Below are positions 45,740-54,972 of a stretch of DNA of 64,000 bases, one piece after another. The DNA is from Xenorhabdus sp014467285 (GTDB taxonomy: Bacteria > Pseudomonadota > Gammaproteobacteria > Enterobacterales > Enterobacteriaceae). The stretch spans positions 62,001 through 126,000 of the forward strand of contig NZ_NKHR01000007.1 in NCBI RefSeq assembly GCF_014467285.1, given 5' to 3'. The position numbers and the translations under genes are program-made. The notes under the pieces are model-generated. The model was given only the letters and a program-made list of their open reading frames with translations, was not told the origin of the DNA and did no database searches. How positions within the stretch are numbered: the first letter of the stretch is position 1; each line of letters starts with the position of its first letter.

Positions 45740-46521
45740 GGTTCTGTCGCATTAACAAAGAAAGTACGAGTGAAGATAAGGTGATTGATTTTTACTCAGC
45801 TCATTGATAGAAAAATGCCGCGGGTGAAATCGGACACCCTTCTTTTTGTCGGTATTGTCCTTTGCGCAACAGACAGACCAACTCTATCCCTGCCAACACG
45901 GTCTGGGCCCGTCTGAAGTTTTTAAATCCCAGTATAGGACGTGTTCGCCGTTTGACGTTGCGGTGATCCTGTTCAATCAGATTATTAAGGGACTTATTCT
46001 GCCGGATAATGATGTCGTTATCCTTCGGTTTTCCCTGATTTAACTCGTCCACTGCGGCTTTATTGGAGCCACTTTTATCAATCGTCACCACGTCTGGTTG
46101 TCCATGATGACGCATCGCCTTTTTAAAGAAACGCAAGGCTCGATGGGCTGTCAACAAAAAATCAACCGTATCGCCGTCTGAATCCACAGCACGGTAAAGG
46201 TAACTCCATTTGCCTTTGATTTTGATATAGGTTTCGTCCATTCGCCACCGACGCCCAACAGCAGGCTTGCTCCGCCGATAGCGTTTGACCATCAACGGAA
46301 TCAGACGATGAACTCAGCGGGAGAGCGTGGAATGATCGACGGTTATCTCCTGCTCAGCTAGCATTTCCTCCAGGTCACGCAGGCTCAGTGCATAGGCCAG
46401 ATACCAGCGAACACACTGAGCGATAATATCAACAGGATAGTGCAGGCGTTTGAATGCTTTTCGGATAAGGGACATCGGTGAATCACTCAACAAAAAAACG
46501 GCATGATACCCGGACACTACT
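45740..46521 (-). mobile_element. IS6-family element, copy 1, right end truncated
   Basis: The terminus GGTTCTGTCGCATTAA begins at 45740. Sequence is nearly identical to copy 2 until 46521, after which it runs into an ORF-3-like remnant; the last ~16 bp, i.e. the second inverted repeat, are missing. The element is therefore immobile on its own. Confidence 0.85.
45801..46517 (-). pseudogene. IS6-family DDE transposase with in-frame TGA
   Basis: Read through TGA at 46314-46316 it would be 238 residues, a normal IS6 length. The TGA stands where IS26 has Trp (HSTxxRW). DDE residues are in place: WRMDETYIKIKGKW, VTIDKSGSNKAA, LIEQDHRNVKRR. Thus only this codon breaks the gene, and copy 2 shares it. 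Confidence 0.85.
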
Positions 46522-46717
46522 CCAATCCCATCGGAGTAGGAAATGCCGTAATTTTTGCATAAATACGGAATTGGTGAAGGTGATCATCCTGCCATCCCTG
46601 AGCGATCTGAATGATATAGTGAAAAGCGGCTAAAGAAGTCTCGCCTGATAGTCTGAATCGGCGCCAGACCATAGGACTGATACCCCGAAGGGTCACTTTC
46701 ACAACGTAGGTTTTCAT
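46517..46717 (-). pseudogene. pRiA4b ORF-3-like remnant, frameshifted and cut by IS
   Basis: MKTYVVKVTLRGISPMVWRR, LAAFHYIIQIAQGWQDDHL and HQFRIYAK match the start of ORF-3-like proteins, the domain also present at the end of the 9084-11159 protein. After YAK the frame shifts: one missing A would restore NYGISYSDGIG. The reading then meets the end of IS copy 1. Confidence 0.75.
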
Positions 46718-47058
46718 GGTGAGGTGCCGGATAAAAGCGTGCTTAATTGCTCATTTTATCGCCTACTTAACAAAGTGCCCCACAGATTTTTATGGTCTCC
46801 AAGATGGGCAGGCCACATCAATCTTTGCCATCTGAATGTTCTCCAAATAGACATACTATACATGACTCAATAAATTGATGTCATGACCCAAAAACAATAC
46901 ATTGGAGACATACTTTGAAAAACTTAATTCTTAAGAGCCTGTATATTCCCCCATGGAAACCAATATCAGTCGCATATTAAATTTATTAAGCGAATACAAG
47001 AATAATGAAACTAAGCTCTCTATATATTTGAAATAATAAGAGCTATTTTTAGTTATAA
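46718..47058. other. Intergenic segment inside the island
   Basis: No gene is visible; one short ORF (11 codons from ATG 46883) is too small to call. It contains a degenerate palindrome around ATGACTCAATAAATTGAT. Probably scar DNA between the remnant and the HAD gene. Confidence 0.5.
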
Positions 47059-47697
47059 TTAAATTATATTCTCCAATTCATGTATTCTTTTTATTTTCCA
47101 GTCAGAAATATCCCAATATGAGTGATTGTATTCGATATTATTTGGTATCACTATGCATTTCATTGAGGCAGCTTTAACTGAAATCATACCGGTTTTTGAA
47201 TCTTCTATTCCTATGCACTCTGTAGGTAGAACATTCAGTTTTTCTGCGGCGTTTAGATAAACCATTGGATGGGGTTTATTATATGGCATATTCTCTGCTG
47301 AGGATATATAATCAAAATAATTATCAATACCACATTGTTCAACTATTTTTAACAGGAAGGATAATGGAGAAGCAGAAGCAATTCCAATTTTAATATTTCT
47401 CTTCACTAATAGTTCTAAGCACTCTACTACTCCATCCATAAGCGGTTTTTCCGTAAGAATTAATTCAACCCCTTTGTGAAAAAACTCTTTTTCAATTTTA
47501 GATTTATTTAAATCATTTTTATTATAAAGTCGACAAGCTCTATCTATCATACCAGATACTGGTATACCTGCCATACTGAGCATTTCATCATAAGTGATAG
47601 GAACACCATAATGATTTAAAATTAGCATGCCTGATTTTTTCCATAGTGGTTCAGAGTCTATCAGTACACCATCCATATCGAAAATAACTGCTTTCAT
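47059..47697 (-). CDS. HAD-family sugar-phosphate phosphatase (HxpB/YniC-like)
   Basis: 212 residues from ATG 47697, preceded by a perfect AGGAGG at 5 nt. FDMDGVLIDSEPLW holds the nucleophile Asp and acid Asp, SASPL is motif II, KPHPMVYLNAA motif III and GIEDSKTGM motif IV. The segment IASASPLSFLLKIVEQCG matches the 2-deoxyglucose-6-phosphatase HxpB of E. coli. It likely dephosphorylates a hexose or nucleotide-like phosphate. It is within the IS-flanked island, divergent from the radical SAM operon. Confidence 0.82.
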   Translation of the reverse strand: MKAVIFDMDGVLIDSEPLWKKSGMLILNHYGVPITYDEMLSMAGIPVSGMIDRACRLYNKNDLNKSKIEKEFFHKGVELILTEKPLMDGVVECLELLVKRNIKIGIASASPLSFLLKIVEQCGIDNYFDYISSAENMPYNKPHPMVYLNAAEKLNVLPTECIGIEDSKTGMISVKAASMKCIVIPNNIEYNHSYWDISDWKIKRIHELENII

Positions 47698-48246
47698 AAT
47701 CACCTCCTTTGCTTAGTTATACAATGCCATACTTATTTTATAGCCATTAAATCATTTTTATGTTTATTTTAAATCATTTTATTTATCAAACTGTAGTGAA
47801 TTTACCTCTATCATTTTACACCTAGTTAATTATTTTAGTATCGTGATGTTAATCACAATTTAACTAATAACATTAATTATATTGAGAAATTTCAAGATAA
47901 TCATGGTGTTAATTCTCAGTTAACCTGATATTTACTCTTACAAAGAACGATATTTCCTTCACCATATACAATATAGCACGATATGTATTTTGGCTCGTCC
48001 TCGAGATCCCAATCCTGCACGAAAATTCACATTAGGCTTAATGTTCTTAATGAAGAAAAATTTCCTTTTCAAGGTGGCTCTCACAAATATTGATCCAGAT
48101 CTCTGTACTAAGTAAAACCATCACTTTTTTTGAAGAAAAAGTATGTTATTGCTTGAATTTTATTCCGTACAGAGTATTTTAAGGTCAATAACCATATAAA
48201 ATGTAGTGTTTATTGGGATTTTTAATTAATCGTATAAGGATGCTTT
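47698..48246. other. 0.55-kb intergenic region before the radical SAM operon
   Basis: AT-rich with no ORF of coding character. Divergent promoters for the HAD gene and the radical SAM operon must lie here. I see no obvious operator. Confidence 0.5.
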
Positions 48247-49113
48247 ATGGACATCAGTAGCCTACTTATGGACTTCAGAATAACCTCACATTGTAATCTT
48301 GATTGTGATCTATGTTTCCGAAACCCGGGCATAGAAGATTCTCCTCTCACCACCGCATTTACTGTCATTGACCGGATGTATCAAATGGGATTCCGCCGTC
48401 TAGGTTTTACAGGAGGGGAGCCTACTTCAAGAGCAGACTTTATTGAACTAATTGAATATGCAAAAAACATTGGATTTATGACCTACTTGTCAACAGTTGG
48501 ACATCGCTTCATGATGGATCATAAGCGATTAAACCCTGTTTTAGACTGGGTGGGAATGCCAATTGACGGGATTAACCAGCAGGTTAATACGGATATTCGC
48601 AGTGGCAAAATGAGCAATCAGCATAGAGTTATCAAAAATATATTAATGTGGCTCCCTAATGCACATAACAATATTAATATCAAACTAACCACAGTTGTTT
48701 CCCAGTCAAATGTGAATACCTTAAACGATATTGTTAGCTGGGTTGAGAATCTTCCTTATAAAATTCAGGCATGGCGATTTTATCAGTTCTGCCCATTAGG
48801 GGTCGGGAAAGAAAAAAGGGATAAATTGGAAATAGAAACCGATTTGTTTATCTGCAAAATGGAGGCACTGAAAAAAAATTATCCGACCATGCCAATAAGC
48901 TGGGCTACCTTTGAAGAGCGTGATAAAGCCAATGTCGTCATGGAACCAAATTTTGATATTATTATCCCTGATGGTGAAAACTATACTCTGCTTGGTAATA
49001 TGCTGGCAGACCCGCCAGAAAAAATTTTGCCGGCAATTTTCGGGAATAGTGAAGTCATTCATAAATGTGAAAATAATCGATTTTGGTTGGATAACAGGAA
49101 ATTTACAGCATGA
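48247..49113 (+). CDS. Radical SAM enzyme of unassigned substrate (viperin/BlsE-like candidate)
   Basis: 288 residues. CNLDCDLCF (Cys16, Cys20, Cys23) binds the [4Fe-4S] cluster, and FTGGEP at 54-59 contacts SAM. There is no C-terminal Cys-rich SPASM domain; a lone HKCENN is at the end. Segments after residue 95 (LDWVGMPIDG, INIKLTTVVSQSNVN, IQAWRFYQF, then VVMEPNF, GENYTLLGN) run in the order of the viperin barrel (INxVVNxxN, RWKxFQ, SYLxLD), and the next gene is a nucleoside kinase, as in vertebrate and many prokaryotic viperin loci. I cannot test this by search; a nucleoside-antibiotic decarboxylase such as BlsE is an alternative. The stop overlaps the kinase start (ATGA). Confidence 0.7.
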   Translation: MDISSLLMDFRITSHCNLDCDLCFRNPGIEDSPLTTAFTVIDRMYQMGFRRLGFTGGEPTSRADFIELIEYAKNIGFMTYLSTVGHRFMMDHKRLNPVLDWVGMPIDGINQQVNTDIRSGKMSNQHRVIKNILMWLPNAHNNINIKLTTVVSQSNVNTLNDIVSWVENLPYKIQAWRFYQFCPLGVGKEKRDKLEIETDLFICKMEALKKNYPTMPISWATFEERDKANVVMEPNFDIIIPDGENYTLLGNMLADPPEKILPAIFGNSEVIHKCENNRFWLDNRKFTA

Positions 49114-49817
49114 AATATGATTATCTTTATATGGACCCTTGGTCCGCAGACAAAAGAGAAGGAAACCTAGAAAGAAAACCGCTCTATATATGTCTATCCG
49201 GAAACTCTGGTGTGGGCAAAAGTACTTTGCTTAAACAACTGTCTTCATCCCTATTTCAACATGATCCGTATACCATCGCCATTGACGAAAAAAGTGTTCA
49301 CCATTCTTTCCTGCAGTATCTTTTTGACGATACCAATAACTACGGTTATCTAATACAACTCAATTTTATGATCCAACGGGCTCTGCTAATCAAATCTTGG
49401 ATTGCTAAGGGATTTAACCTGGTGATGGAACGTTCTCACCTTGAAGATTACATATTTATTAATTTCATGCTGAAGACGGGGTATATCAATGAATCACATC
49501 ACAGAGCATATATGCTATTATGGGAAGAAATAAATCACATTATTCCTGTACCAGACCTTATCGTTTTCCTTGATTATTCTGCAGAACATTCTCTTCAACA
49601 TTTACACGCTGATGAAATTCACGGGATCCGTCCCAGGGAGTTTCCTGATGAAGTGACAAAAGTTAAATGGATAAAGGGCTGGCATGATGAATATCAATAT
49701 TTCTTGAATAATCTTCCCGAAAATCTCCGGAGCAGAGTGATGATTTGTCAACGCCCGGATAATATTGACGAATTTTCTGATATAGTCATCAACAAAATAA
49801 ATATGCTGCGGAGGTGA
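49110..49817 (+). CDS. Deoxynucleoside kinase-like P-loop kinase
   Basis: 235 residues. Walker A GNSGVGKST at 31-39; ERSHLEDYIF at 107-116 equals the ERS motif of deoxynucleoside kinases that holds the nucleoside and phosphate; PDLIVFLDYSAEHSLQHL and IRPREFP form the LID part. It should phosphorylate a (modified) nucleoside or monophosphate. It is translationally coupled to the radical SAM gene and followed by nudI after 1 bp. Confidence 0.8.
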   Translation: MKYDYLYMDPWSADKREGNLERKPLYICLSGNSGVGKSTLLKQLSSSLFQHDPYTIAIDEKSVHHSFLQYLFDDTNNYGYLIQLNFMIQRALLIKSWIAKGFNLVMERSHLEDYIFINFMLKTGYINESHHRAYMLLWEEINHIIPVPDLIVFLDYSAEHSLQHLHADEIHGIRPREFPDEVTKVKWIKGWHDEYQYFLNNLPENLRSRVMICQRPDNIDEFSDIVINKINMLRR

Positions 49818-49818
49818 T

Positions 49819-50244
49819 ATGCGTCAAAGAACAATTGTCTGTCCTATCATTCAAAATAATGGAGAATACCTGCTTTGTAAAATGGCATCTGATCGTGGTG
49901 TATTTCCGGGTCAGTGGGCACTACCCGGAGGAGGAATGGAGCCCAACGAAACAATGGAAGCGGCACTGAGACGAGAAATCAGGGAAGAACTGGGTGAAGC
50001 TCTGGAAATAACGGAAGTGAAACCTTGGGCTTTTCGTGATGATATCCGGGTTAAAACGTATCCGGATGGCACCACCGAAGAAATTTACATGGTTTACCTC
50101 ATCTTTGACTGTATCAGTGCCAACCGGAACATTACATTCAACGAAGAATTTCAGGAAACTGCGTGGGTGTTACCAGAAGCCATGAAAGCCATGGATCTGA
50201 ATGAAGCAACGAGGGTTACCTTTACCCAGAAGGGAATAATCTGA
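49819..50244 (+). CDS. nudI: Nucleoside triphosphatase NudI
   Basis: 141 residues, nearly the E. coli NudI in every block: MRQRTIVCPIIQN, LLCKMASDRGVFPGQWALPG, then the Nudix box at ~38-60 (GxxxxxExxxxxxxREIREELG complete), EEIYMVYLIFDC and NEEFQETAWVLPE. NudI cleaves pyrimidine (deoxy)nucleoside triphosphates, mainly dUTP, dTTP and dCTP, to monophosphates. In E. coli it is solitary; here it is the third gene of an operon with a radical SAM enzyme and a nucleoside kinase. Confidence 0.9.
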   Translation: MRQRTIVCPIIQNNGEYLLCKMASDRGVFPGQWALPGGGMEPNETMEAALRREIREELGEALEITEVKPWAFRDDIRVKTYPDGTTEEIYMVYLIFDCISANRNITFNEEFQETAWVLPEAMKAMDLNEATRVTFTQKGII

Positions 50245-50352
50245 TAAATTCCGCCGGTTCATCCCTGCCTTCATCATGGATGGCAGGGGGCGATAGGCCA
50301 AACAGCTCTAACGCTACAATCACTCCACAATTTTGTGATCAATAAAAATTAG

Positions 50353-51150
50353 GGTTCTGTCGCATTAACAAAGAAAGTACGAGTGAAGATAAGGTGATTG
50401 ATTTTTACTCAGCTCATTGATAGAAAAATGCCGCGGGTGAAATCGGACACCCTTCTTTTTGTCGGTATTGTCCTTTGCGCAACAGACAGACCAACTCTAT
50501 CCCTGCCAACACGGTCTGGGCCCGTCTGAAGTTTTTGAATCCCAGCATAGGACGTGTTCGCCGTTTGACGTTGCGGTGATCCTGTTCAATCAGATTATTA
50601 AGGTACTTATTCTGCCGGATAATGATGTCGTTATCCTTCGGTTTTCCCTGATTTAACTCGTCCACTGCGGCTTTATTGGAGCCACTTTTATCAATCGTCA
50701 CCACGTCTGGTTGTCCATGATGACGCATCGCCTTTTTAAAGAAACGCAAGGCTCGATGGGCTGTCAACAAAAAATCAACCGTATCGCCGTCTGAATCCAC
50801 AGCACGGTAAAGGTAACTCCATTTTCCTTTGATTTTGATATAGGTTTCGTCCATTCGCCACCGACGCCCAACAGCAGGCTTGCTCCGCCGATAGCGTTTG
50901 ACCATCAACGGAATCAGACGATGAACTCAGCGGGAGAGCGTGGAATGATCGACGGTTATCCCCCCGCTCAGCTAGCCTTTCCTCCAGGTCACGCAGGCTC
51001 AGTGCATAGGCCAGATACCAGCGAACACACTGAGCGATGATATCAACAGGATAGTGCAGGCGTTTGAATGCTTTTCGGATAAGGGGCATCGGTGAATCAC
51101 TCAACAAAAAAACGGCATGATACCCGGACACTACTTAATACGACAGAACC
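50353..51150 (-). mobile_element. IS6-family element, copy 2, full length
   Basis: 798 bp. Ends GGTTCTGTCGCATTAA and TTAATACGACAGAACC are 16-bp inverted repeats with one mismatch. No 8-bp target duplication (AAAATTAG left, TTTATAAT right). Same orientation as copy 1. Confidence 0.88.
50414..51131 (-). pseudogene. IS6-family transposase with TGA and G-run frameshift
   Basis: It has the same TGA (at the HSTLSR position) as copy 1 and, in addition, one extra base in a run of six G (around 50960), which throws off the part between the HTH and the catalytic core. DDE motifs remain. It encodes no functional transposase. Confidence 0.85.
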
Positions 51151-51259
51151 TTTATAATCGGTATAGGCCTCACTTAGCCCTAAAATATAAAACACCCGAT
51201 GAAGTCCATCATCAGGCATTATGAGTAAAATAGAGTCAACGTATATCAGGACTAGACAA

Positions 51260-52624
51260 TCACTTCCCAATACAAAAACTGGAAAAAATCCGCCCTAACA
51301 AATCATCAGAAGTAAATTCACCGGTAATTTCGTTCAACGCTTGCTGTGCCAAACGCAATTCTTCTGCCAACAATTCTCCTGAGCGAGCGAAAACCAACTG
51401 TTGATGGCCTTCCTGCAAATGTTCTGCCGCGGTATTCAATGCCTGCAAGTGACGACGGCGAGCAAGGAAACCACCCTCAGTATTGCTGTTGAAACCCATC
51501 GCTTCTTTCAGATGATCGCGCAGTAAATCAACACCTTCTCCGTCACGGGCAGACAGACGGATTAATGAGTAGCCACTGACTTCTGATACGCTCGTTGATT
51601 CTCCCGTCATATCCGTCTTGTTACGAATAACGGTCACTGGCAGGGATGTGGGTAGTCTGGCCATAAATTCAGGCCAAATTTGTGCAGGCTCAACGGCATC
51701 CGTTGTCGTACTGTCTACCATAAACAGCACTCGATCCGCCTGTTCGATTTCCTGCCAGGCGCGCTCGATACCAATACGTTCCACTTCATCACTCGCCTCG
51801 CGCAATCCGGCCGTATCAATCACATGCAGCGGCATACCATCAATATGAATATGTTCACGCAAAACATCGCGCGTTGTGCCCGCAATATCAGTTACAATCG
51901 CCGCTTCACGGCCGGCCAGTGCATTGAGCAGGCTGGATTTACCCGCATTCGGGCGACCTGCGATCACGACTTTCATGCCTTCACGCAGCAAACTACCCTG
52001 ACGCGCCTGTGAACGGACGTTATCCAGTTCAGTGATCACTTCATCCAACTTGGCCTCTATCTTGCCATCGGAAAGAAAATCAATTTCTTCATCAGGAAAA
52101 TCAATCGCCGCTTCAACGTAAATCCGCAAGTTAGTCAACGCTTCTACCATTTGATGAACCTGGTTGGAAAACGTTCCTTGCAGGGAATTCATCGCAGAAC
52201 GAGCAGCCTGTTCAGAACTGGCGTCAATCAGATCCGCAATCGCCTCTGCCTGTGCCAAGTCGAGTTTGTCATTCAGGAAAGCGCGTTCCGAAAACTCACC
52301 CGGATTAGCAATGCGCACACCAGAAATCGTCAAAATACGCTTTAACAGCAAATCAAGAATAACTGGCCCGCCATGCCCCTGAAGCTCCAGCACGTCTTCC
52401 CCCGTAAAAGAGTTCGGGCCGGGAAAGTAAAGGGCAATGCCCTGATCAAGTACAGAACCCTCTGCATCACGGAAAGGCAGGTAATCAGCATAACGAGGTT
52501 TTGGGAGTTTCCCCAATACCACTTGAGCGACTTCCGCCGCCTTGCGGCCAGAAATACGCAGGATGCCTACACCGCCTCGTCCCGGAGGAGTGGCCTGAGC
52601 GACTATCGTATCAGTGGTATTCAT
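51260..52624 (-). CDS. mnmE: tRNA modification GTPase MnmE
   Basis: 454 residues, the E. coli length. N-terminal tetrahydrofolate domain (TIVAQATPPGRGGVGILRISG), then the inserted G domain with GRPNAGKSSLLNAL, DIAGTTRD and DTAGLRE, NKTD, and the terminal CIGK whose Cys is conserved. With MnmG it makes the cmnm5 group on wobble U34 of tRNA. It lies in the standard mnmE-yidC-yidD-rnpA-rpmH order. Confidence 0.98.
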   Translation of the reverse strand: MNTTDTIVAQATPPGRGGVGILRISGRKAAEVAQVVLGKLPKPRYADYLPFRDAEGSVLDQGIALYFPGPNSFTGEDVLELQGHGGPVILDLLLKRILTISGVRIANPGEFSERAFLNDKLDLAQAEAIADLIDASSEQAARSAMNSLQGTFSNQVHQMVEALTNLRIYVEAAIDFPDEEIDFLSDGKIEAKLDEVITELDNVRSQARQGSLLREGMKVVIAGRPNAGKSSLLNALAGREAAIVTDIAGTTRDVLREHIHIDGMPLHVIDTAGLREASDEVERIGIERAWQEIEQADRVLFMVDSTTTDAVEPAQIWPEFMARLPTSLPVTVIRNKTDMTGESTSVSEVSGYSLIRLSARDGEGVDLLRDHLKEAMGFNSNTEGGFLARRRHLQALNTAAEHLQEGHQQLVFARSGELLAEELRLAQQALNEITGEFTSDDLLGRIFSSFCIGK

Positions 52625-52689
52625 GAAATTCTCTCTTTTGAGTCAGGACTAGGAACGGAAATAATAAAGGCGGCCAATGACCGCCTTCT

Positions 52690-52749
52690 ACTTATTTTTT
52701 AACAGCCTAATTTTTTAACAGACTGGTTTTTTAACAGACCTATTTTTTA
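52690..52749. repeat. Short 16-bp tandem repeat after yidC
   Basis: Three and a half units of CTNNTTTTTTAACAGN; the last includes the yidC stop codon. Between yidC and mnmE. A neighbouring hairpin (AAGGCGG/CCGCCTT, ~52666-52686) may end transcription. Confidence 0.6.
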
Positions 52750-54371
52750 TTAAGGTCTACTTTCTTTTCGCGGGTATGTAAACCGCGCTTTTCCAGACTG
52801 CGGAAAATAACCTGCTGCTGGATGATCGTCACCAGGTTACTGACGATGTAGTACAGCACCAGACCAGATGGGAACCACAGGAAAAAGACGGTGAATACAA
52901 CCGGCATGTAAGTCATGATCTTCTGCTGCATCGGATCTGTCACAGTCGTTGGCGACAGTTTCTGGATAACAAACATGGTTACCCCCATCAGCAATGGCAG
53001 GATGTAGTAAGGATCTTGTGCAGACAAGTCCTTAATCCAGCCAATGAATGGTGCATGACGCAGCTCAACAGAACCCATCAACATGTAATACAGAGCAAGG
53101 AAGATTGGCATCTGAATTATCAGAGGCAAACAGCCACCCAACGGGTTCACTTTCTCTGTTTTGTACAGCGCCATCATTTCCTGACTCATGCGCTGACGGT
53201 CATCACCGAAACGTTCACGCATTGCCGTAATTTTCGGCTGTAACAGGCGCATTTTCGCCATTGAGGTGTATTGCGCCTTAGTCAGCGGGTACATGATACC
53301 GCGCACGATAAAGGTAATCGCAATGATGGAGAAGCCCCAGTTACCGATATATTCATGCAGGAATTTAAGCAACTTGAACAGAGGCTGGGAAATAAACCAC
53401 AACCAACCGTAATCAACAGTCAGATCCAGATGTGGCGCAACCGCTGCCATTTTGTCCTGAATTTCAGGGCCAACCCACAGGGTAGAAAAGATATTCTGCT
53501 GGCTGTTTGGCGCAATATTGAAGTTTTCACCTTTGTACCCGATGATCGCCATTTTCTGGTTTTTCAGGTCAATGGTGTAGAAATTGCTGGTTTTGCCTTC
53601 ACCCGGAACCCAGGCAGTAGCAAAATATTGCTGGAGCATCGCGACCCAGCCACCTTTTGTGGTTACAGCAAGCGCATTGCTTTCAATCTCATCAAATTTG
53701 TACTTTTCGTATTTTGCTTCTTCAGAAGAGTACGCAGCACCACGATAAGTATGCAGGGCAAAGTTGCTGCTACCGGTATCACGGTGTTTTGGCAAATCAA
53801 CGCTCTGTTTCAACTGACCAAAGAACGCCATTTGCAGCGGTTTATCAGTGACATTATTGATGTTGTAATCAACCGAAACTGCGTAATTACCGCGTTTTAA
53901 AATGAAAGTTTTGACATAAACAACGCCATCTGGCGCAGTGTAAGTCATTGGAATACGTAATTCATCCTGACCATCAGCCAAGACGAAGCTATTCTGAGTG
54001 GTGTGATAAAGTGGGCGTTCTGCCCGATTATCCGGGCCATTGAGACCGGTTAACCCACTTTGAGCCTGATAAGTGAACTCAGGGGTTGTTTCCAGCAGTT
54101 TAAACGGTTTTTGGGAACCGAGGGTATCAGGATAGGCCAGCAAATCAGCCTCCTCGATATCACCGCCACGGGTATTAATGTGCAACGAAAGCACATCCGT
54201 TTTCACGGTGATCAGTTTGCCTTGCCCACTGCTTGCTTCGCTACTCAGCGTGTTTGCTTGCTGCGTGATCTGGACCGTTGGTTGTGGGTTCTTATCACTC
54301 TCCCACTCTTGCCAGACCAGAAACGAAACAAACAGCAAAGCGATGAGAAGAAGATTGCGTTGCGAATCCAT
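52740..54371 (-). CDS. yidC: Membrane protein insertase YidC
   Basis: 543 residues. N-terminal anchor (NLLLIALLFVSFLVWQEW), large periplasmic domain, then five conserved helices with GNWGFSIIAITFIVRGIMYPLTK holding the hydrophilic-groove Arg and GCLPLIIQMPIFLALYYMLM. The C-terminus is basic. It inserts membrane proteins with or without SecYEG. It starts 2 bp after yidD. Confidence 0.98.
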   Translation of the reverse strand: MDSQRNLLLIALLFVSFLVWQEWESDKNPQPTVQITQQANTLSSEASSGQGKLITVKTDVLSLHINTRGGDIEEADLLAYPDTLGSQKPFKLLETTPEFTYQAQSGLTGLNGPDNRAERPLYHTTQNSFVLADGQDELRIPMTYTAPDGVVYVKTFILKRGNYAVSVDYNINNVTDKPLQMAFFGQLKQSVDLPKHRDTGSSNFALHTYRGAAYSSEEAKYEKYKFDEIESNALAVTTKGGWVAMLQQYFATAWVPGEGKTSNFYTIDLKNQKMAIIGYKGENFNIAPNSQQNIFSTLWVGPEIQDKMAAVAPHLDLTVDYGWLWFISQPLFKLLKFLHEYIGNWGFSIIAITFIVRGIMYPLTKAQYTSMAKMRLLQPKITAMRERFGDDRQRMSQEMMALYKTEKVNPLGGCLPLIIQMPIFLALYYMLMGSVELRHAPFIGWIKDLSAQDPYYILPLLMGVTMFVIQKLSPTTVTDPMQQKIMTYMPVVFTVFFLWFPSGLVLYYIVSNLVTIIQQQVIFRSLEKRGLHTREKKVDLNKK

Positions 54372-54373
54372 CG

Positions 54374-54631
54374 TTAATGTTCTCTGTTATCGTTGTTTTT
54401 AGGTGGGACAGGATCATCACCACCTTTGTGTAAAGGGTGGCATTTTAATATGCGTTTCACTGTTAACCAACTGCCTTTTATCATTCCAAACCTACGCAAT
54501 GCCTCTATCCCATAGTGGGAACAGGTAGGGTTGAAACGACAACGGGGCCCCAGTAGTGGACTGATCACTAACTGATAACCCCTGATTAAGGCAATCAGGA
54601 GGCGCGAGCCAAGCGACAGTGACGACGCCAT
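54374..54631 (-). CDS. yidD: Membrane insertion efficiency factor YidD
   Basis: 85 residues with the family motifs LIRGYQLVISPLLGPRCRF, PTCSHYGIEAL and CHPLHKGGDDPVP. It overlaps rnpA by 37 nt, as in other enterobacteria. Confidence 0.96.
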   Translation of the reverse strand: MASSLSLGSRLLIALIRGYQLVISPLLGPRCRFNPTCSHYGIEALRRFGMIKGSWLTVKRILKCHPLHKGGDDPVPPKNNDNREH

Positions 54632-54954
54632 AATTTGCCCAAAGCTTCCGTTAGCTCACGGTTATCAAGCTCAGCGACCCCTTTCCTCACCAAAATCACA
54701 AAATCCATTGAAGGCAATTTATGCTGGTTTAAACGAAAACTTTCACGAGCCAATCGCTTGATACGATTACGCTCATGGGCGCGTTTTACATTTTTTTTGG
54801 CGATGGTTAGACCGATGCGGGGATGCCCCAGCTCATTCAGGCGTCCAAGGATAGTTATCTCTGCGGAGCTTGCCCGTTGTGGCTGCTGGAAAACATAAGT
54901 GAAATGCTCGGGAGTTAACAAACGTAACTCCCTCGGAAAAGCGAGCTTAACCAC
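54595..54954 (-). CDS. rnpA: Ribonuclease P protein component
   Basis: 119 residues, with the RNR signature KRAHERNRIKRLARESFR that contacts RNase P RNA, and LGHPRIGLTIAKKNV. It supports tRNA 5' processing and follows rpmH by 18 bp. Confidence 0.97.
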   Translation of the reverse strand: MVKLAFPRELRLLTPEHFTYVFQQPQRASSAEITILGRLNELGHPRIGLTIAKKNVKRAHERNRIKRLARESFRLNQHKLPSMDFVILVRKGVAELDNRELTEALGKLWRRHCRLARAS

Positions 54955-54972
54955 TTGGTATGGTTAGCTTTA

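Larger units (their letters stand above)
45740..51150. mobile_element. IS6-flanked composite island
   Basis: Two IS6-family copies in the same orientation enclose an ORF-3-like remnant, an HAD phosphatase gene and the radical SAM/kinase/nudI operon. IS6-family elements form such structures by cointegration. No 8-bp direct repeat flanks the outer ends (the right flank is TTTATAAT; the left copy adjoins AAACC), so the present form may result from recombination between copies. The genes on both sides are unrelated. Confidence 0.65.

Noticed and set aside
46883..46918. Tiny ORF of 11 codons after the ORF-3-like remnant
   Set aside because: Too short, no convincing ribosome-binding site and no recognisable family.
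48247..49113. Firm viperin call
   Set aside because: The order of segments is suggestive but motif identity is low by eye, and no search was possible; kept as hypothesis only.
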